Below, piece by piece: positions 17,509 through 27,621 of a stretch of 64,000 nt of DNA. The notes under the pieces were generated by a model. The model did no database searches, had not been told where the DNA came from, and saw only the letters and a program-made list of their open reading frames with translations. Both the position numbers and the translations under genes were made by a program. The stretch spans positions 1,464,032 through 1,528,031 of the forward strand of contig CANMKS010000001.1 of the NCBI GenBank assembly GCA_947498645.1, read 5' to 3'. Each line of letters starts with the position of its first letter. Position 1 is the first letter of the stretch. Source of the stretch: an uncultured Paracoccaceae bacterium (GTDB lineage Bacteria; Pseudomonadota; Alphaproteobacteria; Rhodobacterales; Rhodobacteraceae).

Positions 17509-18225
17509 ATGGAGCCAGACAGCGATACCAAGCCGGAAAGCCTGTTTCACACACTTCCGCCTCTGATTATTGGTCTGACCTTGCTGATCCTCGGGATCGA
17601 GGTGGTGTTTCAACTGGCCGAATACGGGATGCTTGGTGGGGCGCAGGGCGTGGGTTGGCGGCTGGCTGCGATTGACCAATATGGGTTTTCGCCCAATGTG
17701 CTCGACCGTATTCTGGTCGCCGGTGACTATTCCTTTGATATGCTGATCCGCCTTGTCGCTTATCCCTTCATCAACGTGCATCTGACGCAGGTCGCCTTTT
17801 GTGCGGCCCTGACGCTGGCCTTGGGGAAATTCACGGCCGAGTATTACGGCAGTATCAAGGTTGCGGTCCTTTATCTGCTGACGGCCATTGTCGGTGCGCT
17901 CGTCTATGGGCTGCTTTATGATGGTGGCTATCCGCTTTTGGGTGGGTTCACGCCGGTTTATGGCCTGATCGGGGCCTATACCTATGCACTTTGGCTACGT
18001 CTGGGGCAGGCGGGTGAAAACCAGTTGCTGGCGTTTCGGCTGATCGGGTTCCTGCTTTTGATCCAGCTTATTTTTGGTGTGATGTCAGGGTTTTTGTATC
18101 AGACGCCCCCGCCGCCCACATGGATCGCTGAATTGAGCGGCTTTTTCGCAGGGTTTGGCCTGTCGGTCCTGCTTGCCCCCGGCGGGTGGAGCACATTTGT
18201 CGCGCGAATGCGCGACCGGTCCTAA
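17509..18225 (+). CDS. Rhomboid-family membrane protein, probably proteolytically inactive
   Basis: A 238-residue six- or seven-span membrane protein with the rhomboid layout, including an FTPVYGLIGAYTYALWL span and a final WIAELSGFFAGFGLSVLL span. In active rhomboids these carry the GxSG serine and the catalytic histidine. Here the first segment has no serine (Phe or Thr depending on alignment) and the histidine position is Glu. So it is most likely a pseudoprotease binding membrane clients. The start is the ATG at 17509, with AGGA 9 bases upstream; a long open extension upstream lies over trpS and is rejected. It converges with murJ, overlapping by 4 bases. Confidence 0.75.
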   Translation: MEPDSDTKPESLFHTLPPLIIGLTLLILGIEVVFQLAEYGMLGGAQGVGWRLAAIDQYGFSPNVLDRILVAGDYSFDMLIRLVAYPFINVHLTQVAFCAALTLALGKFTAEYYGSIKVAVLYLLTAIVGALVYGLLYDGGYPLLGGFTPVYGLIGAYTYALWLRLGQAGENQLLAFRLIGFLLLIQLIFGVMSGFLYQTPPPPTWIAELSGFFAGFGLSVLLAPGGWSTFVARMRDRS

Positions 18226-19784
18226 CGCCGCAGGTTCCTGCGGAATTCCGACAGCTGAAATGCACCCAGCAGTTGACCCAAGCCAAAATAACTGACGATG
18301 CCGATCACCACCAGCAGCAGCAGCGCGCCATAGCGCAAGGTCGGCACGCCAAAGAACGGGTTCATCAGGGCGACTGCAAAGAACAGGATCACACCCATAC
18401 CCACGGCTGCCAGAACGATCCGCCATAGCCGCCGTTTCAGCCGCGCATCAAGACGCGCCGCCCCGTCCATCGTGCGTGTTCCAAACACAAGCATCACCAC
18501 CATCGCCCAGCCAGTAAGGGTTGTGCCCACTGCCGCTGCGGCAAAGCCGATCACCGGCGACAAACCTATGGCCAGCACTGCGTTCAGCACCATGGCCACC
18601 AACGCATAGTAGAAGGGCCGTTTGGTGTCTTCGCGCGCAAAGAACAGCGGCTGAAGGGTTTTTTGCAGCACAAAGGCGGGCAGGCCAAGGCCATAGATCG
18701 CAACGGCAATCGCGGTGGCGGCGGAATCGTCACTGGTGAAGGCCCCCCGTTCGAAGAGCACGCTGACAAGCGGCAGCGGGATAACCATCAGCGCAACAGC
18801 CGCAGGAATGGTTAGGGCCAGACTGATTTCCGAGGCGCGATTGAACGCATCGCGCCCGCCTTCTGCATCCCCCGCGCGCAGCCTGCGTGACAGGTCCGGC
18901 AAAAGCACAACGCCCACAGCGATCCCCACGACCCCCAGCGGCAGTTGATAAAGCCTGTCGGCATAGTTGAGCCACGCCACAGCACCGTCAAAGTAGCTGG
19001 CGACCTGCCGCCCCACCAGCAGGTTGATCTGCACCACGCCGCCCGCAAGTGCCGCTGGGGCGGCGATAATGGCGAGGCGCTTGAGTTCCGGTGTGATCTT
19101 GGGCCAGCCGACGCGCAGCGTGTAGCCGGCCTTCTTGGCCGCAACCCAGACCAGCGCAAATTGGGCGATGCCCGCGACAGGCACAGCATAGGCCAATGCT
19201 GATCCCAAATAGCTTTGGCCCTCAATGCCAGTGCATTCACAACCTATCCCCGCAACCACCAGCGTCGCGACAAAGACAACATTTAGCAGGATCGGCGCTG
19301 CTGCCGCCGCCGTAAAGCGCCCGGTTGCGTTCAGAACGCCCGACAGCAATGCCGATAGAGAAATGAACAGAATATACGGAAACGCAATGCGGCCATAGTA
19401 GACCGCCAGATCGAACCGTTCAGTGCCCAAAAACCCACTGGCCATCAATGTCACCAGTGCAGGCATGAAAATGACACCGATCACCGTAAAGATCGTCAGA
19501 ATGCCGCCCAGCCCGACAAAGGCATCCTGCGCAAAGCGCTGTGGGTCTTCGCCACCTTCCAGTTTTTTGGAAAACATCGGCACAAAGGCCATGTTGAACG
19601 CCCCTTCCGCAAAGAAGCGCCGAAAGAGGTTGGGCAGCGAGAAAGCGACCAAAAACGCCTCTGCCACCGGGCCGGTGCCAAGATAGGCGGCAATCATGAT
19701 ATCGCGCACAAATCCCATGACCCGGCTAAGCAAGGTCCAGATGCCAACCGTAAAGAACCCGGCCATCAGGCGGATCGGTTTCAT
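18222..19784 (-). CDS. murJ: Lipid II flippase MurJ
   Basis: A 520-residue MOP-superfamily protein with about 14 membrane spans. It starts KPIRLMAGFFTVGIWTLLSR and carries the family signature SRVMGFVRDIMIAAYLG and ANLFRRFFAEGAFNMAFVP-type motifs. It flips lipid II across the inner membrane for peptidoglycan synthesis. The ATG at 19784 lies 2 bases after the glnD stop; a GTG at 19790 overlapping that stop is an alternative. It is downstream of glnD in the same unit. Confidence 0.94.
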   Translation of the reverse strand: MKPIRLMAGFFTVGIWTLLSRVMGFVRDIMIAAYLGTGPVAEAFLVAFSLPNLFRRFFAEGAFNMAFVPMFSKKLEGGEDPQRFAQDAFVGLGGILTIFTVIGVIFMPALVTLMASGFLGTERFDLAVYYGRIAFPYILFISLSALLSGVLNATGRFTAAAAAPILLNVVFVATLVVAGIGCECTGIEGQSYLGSALAYAVPVAGIAQFALVWVAAKKAGYTLRVGWPKITPELKRLAIIAAPAALAGGVVQINLLVGRQVASYFDGAVAWLNYADRLYQLPLGVVGIAVGVVLLPDLSRRLRAGDAEGGRDAFNRASEISLALTIPAAVALMVIPLPLVSVLFERGAFTSDDSAATAIAVAIYGLGLPAFVLQKTLQPLFFAREDTKRPFYYALVAMVLNAVLAIGLSPVIGFAAAAVGTTLTGWAMVVMLVFGTRTMDGAARLDARLKRRLWRIVLAAVGMGVILFFAVALMNPFFGVPTLRYGALLLLVVIGIVSYFGLGQLLGAFQLSEFRRNLRR

Positions 19785-19786
19785 GG

Positions 19787-22579
19787 TCACGCTTTCGCCG
19801 CCCGTTCGACCCCGGCAGCGATTGCCGCAAGCAGTTTACGTTCAAGCGAGGCGCGCCGCGCCTCCGAGTGCAGCTTTAGCCCCACAATGTCCTTGGCATA
19901 GAATGTATCCACAACCTGCTCTCCGTATGTGGCAATGACAGCCGACGAGATAGAGACATGGTTGTCCGTAAGGGTTCGTGTCAAATCGTGCAGAAGTCCG
20001 GGACGGTCGCGGGTGTCGACTTCGATGATCGTGTAAATCTCAGAGCCTTCATTGTCGAAACTGATCGTCGTGGGAACGCGGAACGCACGTTCGCGTTTCT
20101 TGATCTTGTCTTTGCTGCGCAGCTCTTCCTTGGCAACCAACTCGCCCCGCAAGGTGCGGTCAATCATCTTGCGCAGCCTTGGCAGACGGTCTGCCTCATA
20201 GGGGTTGCCATCATTGTCCTGCAACCAGAAGACGCCGGTATAGTAGCCATCCTTGGTCGTCAGGCTGCGCGCATCGACGATATTGGCCCCCACAAGCGCA
20301 AGCGCGCCGGTAATCCGGCTAAGTAGCCCTGCATGATCCACCATCGCAAAACAGGCGCGTGTCGCGTCCCGTTCATCGTCGGGCATCAGGTCAACCTTGA
20401 AGTCACCTTCATCAATGTCCTTGAGCATCTCGGCAAAGACGAGTTGCGCCGAAAGTGGCACGCCTTGCCAATAGGGTCCGTAGTGGCGGCCGATTTCTGC
20501 CTTGATGTCTTTGCTGTCCCAATCACGAAGCTCGGCCCGCAGGGCGCGTTTCGCTTCGGCCTGTTGGGTTTCGCGGTTAAGATCTTCAAGCCCGGTTTCC
20601 AAGGCGGCCTTGGTGGCACGGTAAAGGTTGCGGATCAGCACCGCTTTCCAGTTGTTCCATGTGTCCGGCCCGACCCCGCGAATATCACAGACCGTCAGCA
20701 CCGTCAGCAGATCAAGCCGCTCGACCGATTTGACGGCATTGGCAAACCCTCTAACAGTGCGGGGTTCCGAGATATCGCGCTTTTGGGCGACGTCAGACAT
20801 CAGCAGATGGTAACGGATCAGCCATTCAACGGTCTCACAATCCTTCTTGCTCAGCCCCAGTCGCGGGCAGATCTTTCGCGCGATCTGTGCGCCAAGGATC
20901 GAATGGTCCTCATCCCGGCCCTTGCCGATGTCGTGCAGCAAGAGCGCGACATAGATGACCTTGCGCGCCACCCCGCGTTCCAGAATGCCGGATACAACGG
21001 GCAGTTCCTCGATCAACTCCTTACGCTCAATCTGGGCGAGGTTGCTGATACATTGGATGATATGCTCGTCCACGGTGTAGTGGTGATACATATTGAACTG
21101 CATCATCGCCACGATCGGGGCAAATTCGGGGATAAAGGCCGCCAGCACCCCCAATTCATTCATGCGGCGCAGCGCGCGTTCGGGGTTGCCGTGTTTAAGC
21201 AGCAGATCAATGAAAATGCGCCGCGCTTCCTTGTTTTCGCGCATTCCCGCGTCGACCAAATCAAGGTTTGCCGCAATCAGGCGCATCGCATCAGGATGCA
21301 AAAGCGTGCCGGTGCGCAGAGCCTCTTCAAAGATACGCAGCATGTTAAGGTTATCGGCGAAGAAGGCCGTCTCATCGGCGATGGTCAGGCGGTTTTGCTT
21401 GATCGTATAGGGCGCCTTGGCCCGTTTGCGCCGCCCAAGCAGGCGCAACAGCGTCGGTTCTGACTTCACATGGTTGGCTTCAAGTGCCGTCAGAAAGACC
21501 CGCGTCAACTCTCCTACATGGGTGGCCTGGCGAAAGTAGGCCTGCATGAAATGTTCAACCCCGCGCCGCCCGCCATGATCGGTGTATCCCATGGCAGAAG
21601 CCACCTCGACCTGCAGATCAAAGGTCAGTTGATCCATCGCCCGCCCGGCGATCAGATGCAGGTGACAGCGCACGGCCCAAAGGAAATCCTCGGCTGTCAC
21701 GAAGGTTTCGAATTCCTCTTGCGTGAAAACCTTGAGAGACACCAGATCGGCGGCATCTTTGACACCATTGATGTATTTGTTGATCCAGAACAGCGATTGC
21801 AGGTCGCGCAGACCGCCTTTGCCCTCCTTGACGTTGGGCTCTACCACATAGCGCTGGCCGCCCTGCTTGCGGTGCCGCTCGGCCCGTTCTTCAAGCTTTG
21901 CCTCGATGAATTCGCTGGCGGTGGACTGGAACAGATCGGTCCAGAGCCGCTCTCCCAACTCATCGGCCAAGGCGGCATCACCGGCAAGATAGCGGTATTC
22001 GACAAGTGAGGTGCGGATCGTATAATCGTCCTTGGCCAGCCGCAGACAGTCTTTGACCGTGCGGCTGGCGTGCCCGACCTTTAGCTTGAGATCCCACAGC
22101 ATATAGAGCATCGATTCGATGACACTCTCGGACCAGGGCGTGATCTTGTAAGGCGTCAGAAACAGCAGATCCACGTCCGAAAACGGGGCCATCTCGCCCC
22201 GTCCACAACCACCAACAGCGATCAGTGACAGGCGCTCTGCCTCGGTCGGGTTTGGCAGTGGGTGCAGGGTTGTCTGCGCCACCTGCAAGATGATTGCGAT
22301 GATCTGATCGGTCAGCCAGCTGTAGGATGCGGTGACTTGCCGTGCCGCAAAGGGTTGCTCGGCAAAGGCCGCCGCAATCGTGGCCATGCCGCGTTTGCGC
22401 GCCTCGCCAAGCACCGCGACGGTCGCCATCCGGATTTCCTTTTCAGATCCCGCATCAGCGATTTTTTCAGCAATCTCTGCCGTGATGACAGCACTGTCAA
22501 AAATAGCGGACGCCGGACAGATTAACCTGTCCGGCGTGTCCTCTTGCGACGGCTGAACGGGTTTAGAAGCCCGCGCCAC
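19787..22579 (-). CDS. glnD: Bifunctional [protein-PII] uridylyltransferase/uridylyl-removing enzyme
   Basis: A ~930-residue nitrogen sensor that uridylylates PII proteins under nitrogen limitation and reverses this when glutamine is high. Domains in order: nucleotidyltransferase with GGCGRGEMAPFSDVDLLFL; GlnD-linker; HD domain with LLHDIGKGRDEDHS; and two C-terminal ACT domains, the second starting VDTRDRPGLLHDLTRTL. The frame is open to 22696, inside the upstream lipoprotein gene. I favour the GTG at 22579, which gives family length with a 17-base overlap, but the start is uncertain because only a weak AAGAAG precedes it. Confidence 0.93.
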   Translation of the reverse strand: MARASKPVQPSQEDTPDRLICPASAIFDSAVITAEIAEKIADAGSEKEIRMATVAVLGEARKRGMATIAAAFAEQPFAARQVTASYSWLTDQIIAIILQVAQTTLHPLPNPTEAERLSLIAVGGCGRGEMAPFSDVDLLFLTPYKITPWSESVIESMLYMLWDLKLKVGHASRTVKDCLRLAKDDYTIRTSLVEYRYLAGDAALADELGERLWTDLFQSTASEFIEAKLEERAERHRKQGGQRYVVEPNVKEGKGGLRDLQSLFWINKYINGVKDAADLVSLKVFTQEEFETFVTAEDFLWAVRCHLHLIAGRAMDQLTFDLQVEVASAMGYTDHGGRRGVEHFMQAYFRQATHVGELTRVFLTALEANHVKSEPTLLRLLGRRKRAKAPYTIKQNRLTIADETAFFADNLNMLRIFEEALRTGTLLHPDAMRLIAANLDLVDAGMRENKEARRIFIDLLLKHGNPERALRRMNELGVLAAFIPEFAPIVAMMQFNMYHHYTVDEHIIQCISNLAQIERKELIEELPVVSGILERGVARKVIYVALLLHDIGKGRDEDHSILGAQIARKICPRLGLSKKDCETVEWLIRYHLLMSDVAQKRDISEPRTVRGFANAVKSVERLDLLTVLTVCDIRGVGPDTWNNWKAVLIRNLYRATKAALETGLEDLNRETQQAEAKRALRAELRDWDSKDIKAEIGRHYGPYWQGVPLSAQLVFAEMLKDIDEGDFKVDLMPDDERDATRACFAMVDHAGLLSRITGALALVGANIVDARSLTTKDGYYTGVFWLQDNDGNPYEADRLPRLRKMIDRTLRGELVAKEELRSKDKIKKRERAFRVPTTISFDNEGSEIYTIIEVDTRDRPGLLHDLTRTLTDNHVSISSAVIATYGEQVVDTFYAKDIVGLKLHSEARRASLERKLLAAIAAGVERAAKA

Positions 22580-23747
22580 CAAAGCTTCTTGGCGCTTGTT
22601 CAAGGATAACGACCTGATTATTTTGGATGGTTGCGATAGCCAGACCACGTTGGTTAAGGCCGTTTGGCAGCAGACGGAAGACACCTGCCGTGCCACGGAA
22701 GCCCTGCGGTTGGGTCAGCGCTGCCTTGGTGAGCGCGTCACTATTGCCTGCGGCGGCAAGCGCGCCAATGGCCGCAATACCATCATAGGCAAGCCCGGCC
22801 AACGGGTGCGGCGCGTCGCCATAAGTGGCCGAATACCGGTTCGCAAAAAGCTCTGACGGTCCGGCATCAGGAAGGGCGAACAGGCCGCCCTCAAGTCCGG
22901 GAAGTGCGACAAGTTGCGGCAAGGTATCCCAGCGGGTCAGCCCGACAAACGGGCTGCGTTGGGTGTTCATGCCTGCATCAGGCAGGGCTGTTGCGATAAT
23001 CGGCAGGTCAGCGTTCGCGCCGGCTGTGGTGAAAACGGCCTGCGCGCCTGATCCGTTGACGTTGGACACAATGCGCCGGGTCGAGGTGAAGATGCCCTGC
23101 TGTGAAAGCGGGTAACTTTCCACACCAACGACTTCTGCGCCACCGTTCTGCACAGCTGTGGTAATGGCATCGCGGCCCACACGACCGGGCAGATCATCGC
23201 CGTGCAGCACCATATAGCGGTTGATCCCCAACCGCTGCCCAAAGCTGACCAACCTTGCGGCGGTGTTGTCAAATGTAGCGCCCAGAATAAAGACATTGCC
23301 GCCAGCAAATGCCGTGTTGTTGGAGAATGCCAGCACATTCACATCGCGGCCAGCAATGGCAACACCCGCGGCATTTGCCGCCTCACCATATAGCGGCCCG
23401 ATAATAATCTTGGCGCCGTCATTGACGGCCTGCGTTGCAGAGGCCGCGGCCTGTTGCGGATTGCCGCCTGCGGTGTTGTAGACACGCAGATCAATCGTTG
23501 CGCCCTCGAGGTCGGCGATCGCCAGACGGGCCGCATTTTCAAAGTTCTGGGCAAGCTGATTGTCCGTTTCCTGCGCGGAAGCGCCGGGCACAAGCAACGC
23601 CACTTGAATAGGGGCGCTTAGGTCGATTGACTGACCGACATTTGCGTCTGGGGCAAGGGTGACATCACAGGCTGCCAGCCAAAGCAGAGATGTGAGAGCA
23701 AAAAACTGGGCGATGCGCTTGCGGGCAGTGCGGAAACGGGCAAACAT
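22563..23747 (-). CDS. LpoA-like penicillin-binding protein activator lipoprotein
   Basis: A 394-residue lipoprotein: basic N-terminus, hydrophobic stretch, and lipobox LLWLAAC ending near residue 27. The mature part begins IQVALLVPGA and has the periplasmic-binding-protein type I fold of LpoA C-terminal domains (IIGPLYGEAA, VLAFSNNTAFAG). LpoA stimulates PBP1A from the outer membrane in Escherichia coli. The large N-terminal TPR domain of the E. coli protein is absent. AGGAGGA lies 8 bases before the ATG at 23747. It is divergent from rsmI, an arrangement shared with E. coli yraL-lpoA. Confidence 0.85.
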   Translation of the reverse strand: MFARFRTARKRIAQFFALTSLLWLAACDVTLAPDANVGQSIDLSAPIQVALLVPGASAQETDNQLAQNFENAARLAIADLEGATIDLRVYNTAGGNPQQAAASATQAVNDGAKIIIGPLYGEAANAAGVAIAGRDVNVLAFSNNTAFAGGNVFILGATFDNTAARLVSFGQRLGINRYMVLHGDDLPGRVGRDAITTAVQNGGAEVVGVESYPLSQQGIFTSTRRIVSNVNGSGAQAVFTTAGANADLPIIATALPDAGMNTQRSPFVGLTRWDTLPQLVALPGLEGGLFALPDAGPSELFANRYSATYGDAPHPLAGLAYDGIAAIGALAAAGNSDALTKAALTQPQGFRGTAGVFRLLPNGLNQRGLAIATIQNNQVVILEQAPRSFGGAGF

Positions 23748-23839
23748 GGCGGCTATTCCTCCTGAAACGTGCGACAGTAACGTGCATAACTCGCCGCGAA
23801 TTGGGGCTATCATAAAGCAGGGGGCAGTCGGGTCCAGAG

Positions 23840-24700
23840 ATGAATTTTGAAAGCAAGCCACTCTCTGCCGGGTTGTATTTCGTAGCGACCCCCATCGGGG
23901 CTGCGCGCGACATTACATTGCGCAGTCTGGATATTCTGGCATCTGCCGATCTGATCGCGGCAGAAGATACGCGAACGGCAAGAAAGCTGATGGAAATTCA
24001 TGGTGTTGGGTTGAACGGGCGCAAGGTTGTCGCGTTTCATGACCACAGTGGCGAAGGGGCTGTTGCCCGGCTGGTTCAGGACATCAAGAACGGTAAATCC
24101 GTGGCTTATGTTTCGGAGGCGGGCACGCCGCTTGTTGCTGATCCGGGCTATGAATTGGGGCGCGCCGTTATCGCGGAAGGTCTGCCCGTCACCTCTGCAC
24201 CGGGTGCATCGGCAGTGCTGGCGGCGCTGACCGTTTCGGGGCTGCCAACAGATCGTTTTGCCTTTGTCGGGTTCCTGCCTGCGTCGAAGCAACAACGCGA
24301 AACCGAGATCGCAGGGTTGCGGGATGTGCCGTTTACGCTGGTATTTTATGAAAGCCCGAAACGCGTTGGTGAAATGTTAGGTAATTTGCGGGATGTTCTG
24401 GGAGAGGATCGAGAGGCGGTTGTCTGTCGGGAACTGACAAAGAAGTTTGAAGAGGTGGTGCGCGGCAACCTCGCCACGCTCGCTGAACAATTCGCTGATC
24501 GGACGGTGAAAGGTGAAGTGGTGGTTCTGGTTGGGCGTGCGGGTGCGCGCGCAGTCGATGATCAGGATGTGAGTGTTGCGCTGCGGGAAGCGATGAAAAC
24601 GATGCGTGTAAAGGATGCGGCAACCGTTGTTGCGGGGGCATTGGGCCTGCCACGGCGGCAGGTCTACCAAATCGCGCTGACCTTGGGGGATGAGACATGA
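23840..24700 (+). CDS. rsmI: 16S rRNA (cytidine1402-2'-O)-methyltransferase
   Basis: A 286-residue tetrapyrrole-methylase-fold enzyme that 2'-O-methylates C1402 of 16S rRNA with SAM. GLYFVATPIGAARDITLRSLDIL, AAEDTRTARKLM and SEAGTPLVADPGYELGRAV are family hallmarks in the expected order. It starts 92 bases from the divergent lipoprotein gene and ends overlapping the yraN start (ATGA). Confidence 0.96.
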   Translation: MNFESKPLSAGLYFVATPIGAARDITLRSLDILASADLIAAEDTRTARKLMEIHGVGLNGRKVVAFHDHSGEGAVARLVQDIKNGKSVAYVSEAGTPLVADPGYELGRAVIAEGLPVTSAPGASAVLAALTVSGLPTDRFAFVGFLPASKQQRETEIAGLRDVPFTLVFYESPKRVGEMLGNLRDVLGEDREAVVCRELTKKFEEVVRGNLATLAEQFADRTVKGEVVVLVGRAGARAVDDQDVSVALREAMKTMRVKDAATVVAGALGLPRRQVYQIALTLGDET

Positions 24701-25053
24701 CAGGATCAGTGGGATATCATGCCGGGCGGGTGGCAGAGGATGTGGTCGCCAATGATTATCTGCGCCGTGATCACCGCATTGCCGCACAGCGCTGGCGCGG
24801 CCAGGCCGGAGAGGTTGATCTGATTGCGCGCGATGGTGACACGGTTATCTTTGTCGAGGTCAAGAAAAGCCGGAGTTTTGCGCAAGCGGCCACGCGACTT
24901 GCGCGACGGCAGATGGACCGTATCTGTGCCGCGGCTTCGGAGTTTCTGATGCATGAGCCGCGTGGTCAATTGACGGATGTGCGATTTGATCTGGCATTGG
25001 TAAACAGTGGCGGTGCCGTACAGGTGATCGAAAACGCCTTCATGGAAGCCTGA
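24697..25053 (+). CDS. yraN: YraN-family (UPF0102) endonuclease-fold protein
   Basis: A 118-residue protein with the conserved restriction-endonuclease-like core of UPF0102: AQRWRGQAGEVDLIARDGDTVIFVEVKK, whose E, D and ExK residues form a PD-(D/E)xK-type site, though activity is unproven in the family. It is coupled to rsmI by a 4-base overlap, as in many proteobacteria. Confidence 0.9.
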   Translation: MTGSVGYHAGRVAEDVVANDYLRRDHRIAAQRWRGQAGEVDLIARDGDTVIFVEVKKSRSFAQAATRLARRQMDRICAAASEFLMHEPRGQLTDVRFDLALVNSGGAVQVIENAFMEA

Positions 25054-25120
25054 CGCCCCATTGCACATCACGCGGCCCTGCGCCATCTAGAGGCCATCAC
25101 ACAAGACAAAGGCCGGCCCG

Positions 25121-26059
25121 ATGACACTAAAGATCGCATTCCAGATGGACCCGATTGGGCCAATTGACATTGATGCTGACAGCACCTTCCGCATTGCCGA
25201 AGAAGCGCAGGCGCGTGGTCACAGCCTTTTCTATTACACACCGGACAAGCTTGCCTATGACACCGGCAAGGTCACAGCCAGGGGCTGGCCGTTGACCGTG
25301 CAACGGGTCAAGGGTGACCACTTTGCCTTGGGTGCGGAACAGACAATTGACCTTTCAGAGATGGATGTTGTCTGGCTGCGTCAGGACCCCCCTTTTGATA
25401 TGGGCTATATCACCACAACCCATCTTCTTGATATGGTTCACCCGGATACTTTGGTCGTGAATGATCCGTTTTGGGTGCGCAATTACCCTGAAAAGCTTCT
25501 GGTGCTCGATTTTCCCGACCTGACCCCGCCCACGATGATCGCGCGGGATCTGGAAACGCTCAAGACGTTCCGTGCCCGTCATGGCGATGTGATCCTCAAG
25601 CCGCTGTATGGCAATGGGGGTGCGGGGGTGTTCAAACTCATGGCCGACGACCGCAACCTGGCGTCCCTGCACGAGCTTTTTGCGGGCATCAACCGCGAAC
25701 CTCTGATCATGCAGCAATTTCTGCCCGCCGTTGCCAAAGGCGACAAGCGCGTGATTCTGGTTGACGGCGAACCTGTTGGCGCGATCAACCGTGTACCTGC
25801 GGCTGGCGAGACACGGTCAAACATGCATGTTGGTGGGCGCCCTGAGAAGGTCGCGCTGACAGATCGCGACCGCGAGATTTGCGCCCGGATTGGTCCGCTT
25901 TTGCGCGATAAGGGTCAGATATTTGTCGGCATCGATGTGATCGGTGATTGGCTGACCGAGATCAATGTGACCTCGCCCACAGGTATTCAGGAGCTTGAGC
26001 GCTTCGATGGCGTCAATATCGCCGAGAAGATATGGCTGGCGATCGAGGCGAAGCGCTAG
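25121..26059 (+). CDS. gshB: Glutathione synthetase
   Basis: A 312-residue ATP-grasp ligase joining gamma-glutamylcysteine and glycine. The N-terminal domain opens [20 protein letters not shown]; the ATP-grasp part has [14 protein letters not shown] near 165 and [21 protein letters not shown] near 270. An AAAGG stands 10 bases before the ATG. It ends tail-to-tail with the comM-like gene, sharing 4 bases. Confidence 0.96.
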   Translation: MTLKIAFQMDPIGPIDIDADSTFRIAEEAQARGHSLFYYTPDKLAYDTGKVTARGWPLTVQRVKGDHFALGAEQTIDLSEMDVVWLRQDPPFDMGYITTTHLLDMVHPDTLVVNDPFWVRNYPEKLLVLDFPDLTPPTMIARDLETLKTFRARHGDVILKPLYGNGGAGVFKLMADDRNLASLHELFAGINREPLIMQQFLPAVAKGDKRVILVDGEPVGAINRVPAAGETRSNMHVGGRPEKVALTDRDREICARIGPLLRDKGQIFVGIDVIGDWLTEINVTSPTGIQELERFDGVNIAEKIWLAIEAKR

Positions 26060-27570
26060 TTTTCCGTCAGTGTGGCAACCCGAAAACTGACCGCCTCTGC
26101 CACATGCGCGCGTTGCACTCTGTCAACGCCTTCAAGGTCCGCGATGGTGCGCGCCACCCGCAGCACGCGGTGATAGCCGCGCGCGGATAGACCAAACCGC
26201 TCGGCGACTTTCACGAGGAGCGCGCGCCCGTCATCGTCAGGCGTTGCGATCTCATCGAGCAGATGCCCTTCCGCATCCGCGTTGACACGCGCGGTCGCGT
26301 GTCCGGCGAACCGGCGTTCCTGTTTGGCGCGGGCCGCAGCGACCCGTGCGGCGACCTCTGCGGATGTGTCGCCACCTTCGGGCAAATCGAGATCAGTGAA
26401 TGCGACAGGTGGCACCTCGACGCGCAGATCAAACCGGTCCATCAGGGGCCCCGAGATGCGCCCCAGATAATCCTCTCCGCATTGCGGGACCCGCGCGCAG
26501 GCGCGTGCTGGGTCTGCCAGGTAGCCGCATTTGCAAGGATTCGCGGCCGCCACAAGCATGAAGCGGCAAGGGTAGCGGACGTGCGCGTTTGCCCGCGCGA
26601 CCACCACCTCACCGGTTTCGATGGGTTGGCGCAATGTTTCCAGCACGGTGCGCGGGAATTCGGGAAATTCATCCATGAAAAGCACGCCGTTATGGGCCAG
26701 GCTGATCTCTCCGGGTTTTGCCCCGCGCCCTCCGCCCACGATGGCGGCCATAGAGGCCGTGTGGTGTGGTTCCCTGAAAGGACGTTCACGGTTGATGCCA
26801 CCTTCGTCCAGCAATCCAGACAGCGAGTGGATCATCGAGGTTTCAAGCGCCTCTTCAGGGCTGAGCGGTGGCAGGATCCCCGGAATGCGTGCCGCCAGCA
26901 TTGATTTGCCCGATCCGGGTGAGCCGATCAGCAACAGATGGTGCCGTCCGGCTGCGGCAATCTCCAACGCGCGTTTGGCCCGTTCTTGTCCTTTGACCTC
27001 TGACAGGTCCTGCAACCCGGTTTGCCCGTTGACCTCGCCCGGCTCGGAGGGCGGCAAGACGGCCTGCCCGGTGAAGTGCCGAACCACATCCGACAAGCTG
27101 CGTGGTGCAATGACCTTTGCCGCTCCCACCCATGCCGCCTCTGATCCGCAAGCCTGCGGGCAGAGCAATGTGCGCTCTTCCGCCGCTGCGGCCATCGCCG
27201 CAGGCAATGCGCCGACAACTGGCACCAACGTGCCGTTCAGTGACAGCTCCCCCAAGGCCACCGTTTGGGCAGCGTCATCCAAGGGCACGATGTCCAAGGC
27301 CGCCAGCAGTGCCAGCGCGATGGGCAAGTCAAAGTGCGAGCCTTCCTTGGGCAGGTCCGCAGGCGACAGGTTTACAGTGATCCGTTTCGACGGCAGGGCA
27401 ATTGCCATGGCTGTCAGTGCCGCGCGGACCCGTTCACGGGCCTCTGACACGGCCTTGTCCGGTAGCCCCACGATTGAAAACGCAGGTATTCCTGGCGTTA
27501 TGGCGCATTGTACCTCGACTAGCCGCGCCTCGATCCCTTCAAATGCCACCGTGTAGGCCAGCGCGACCAT
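26056..27570 (-). CDS. comM: YifB/ComM-family Mg-chelatase-like AAA ATPase
   Basis: A 504-residue ATPase with an N-terminal Lon-protease-like fold domain ([18 protein letters not shown]), a central AAA+ module with Walker [11 protein letters not shown] near residue 217 and Walker [11 protein letters not shown], and the C-terminal Mg-chelatase-like domain. A Cys set (CKCGYL, CARVPQC) follows. ComM is a branch-migration helicase in natural transformation, but most YifB members are unstudied. Monocistronic. Confidence 0.9.
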   Translation of the reverse strand: MVALAYTVAFEGIEARLVEVQCAITPGIPAFSIVGLPDKAVSEARERVRAALTAMAIALPSKRITVNLSPADLPKEGSHFDLPIALALLAALDIVPLDDAAQTVALGELSLNGTLVPVVGALPAAMAAAAEERTLLCPQACGSEAAWVGAAKVIAPRSLSDVVRHFTGQAVLPPSEPGEVNGQTGLQDLSEVKGQERAKRALEIAAAGRHHLLLIGSPGSGKSMLAARIPGILPPLSPEEALETSMIHSLSGLLDEGGINRERPFREPHHTASMAAIVGGGRGAKPGEISLAHNGVLFMDEFPEFPRTVLETLRQPIETGEVVVARANAHVRYPCRFMLVAAANPCKCGYLADPARACARVPQCGEDYLGRISGPLMDRFDLRVEVPPVAFTDLDLPEGGDTSAEVAARVAAARAKQERRFAGHATARVNADAEGHLLDEIATPDDDGRALLVKVAERFGLSARGYHRVLRVARTIADLEGVDRVQRAHVAEAVSFRVATLTEN

Positions 27571-27621
27571 CGCAACCCTCCGTTATTGGTTAACGGTTAG
27601 GGGGGTGAGGTTTAGGAAAGG

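Noticed and set aside
18228-18243. CCGCAGG-TT-CCTGCGG palindrome at the rhomboid/murJ junction
   Set aside because: It lies inside the murJ C-terminal codons (Arg-rich tail), has only a 2-base loop and no T-run, so it is not a convincing terminator.
20333-21463. Plus-strand open frame of 376 codons opposite glnD
   Set aside because: Lies within the HD and linker regions of glnD; no motif or ribosome site.
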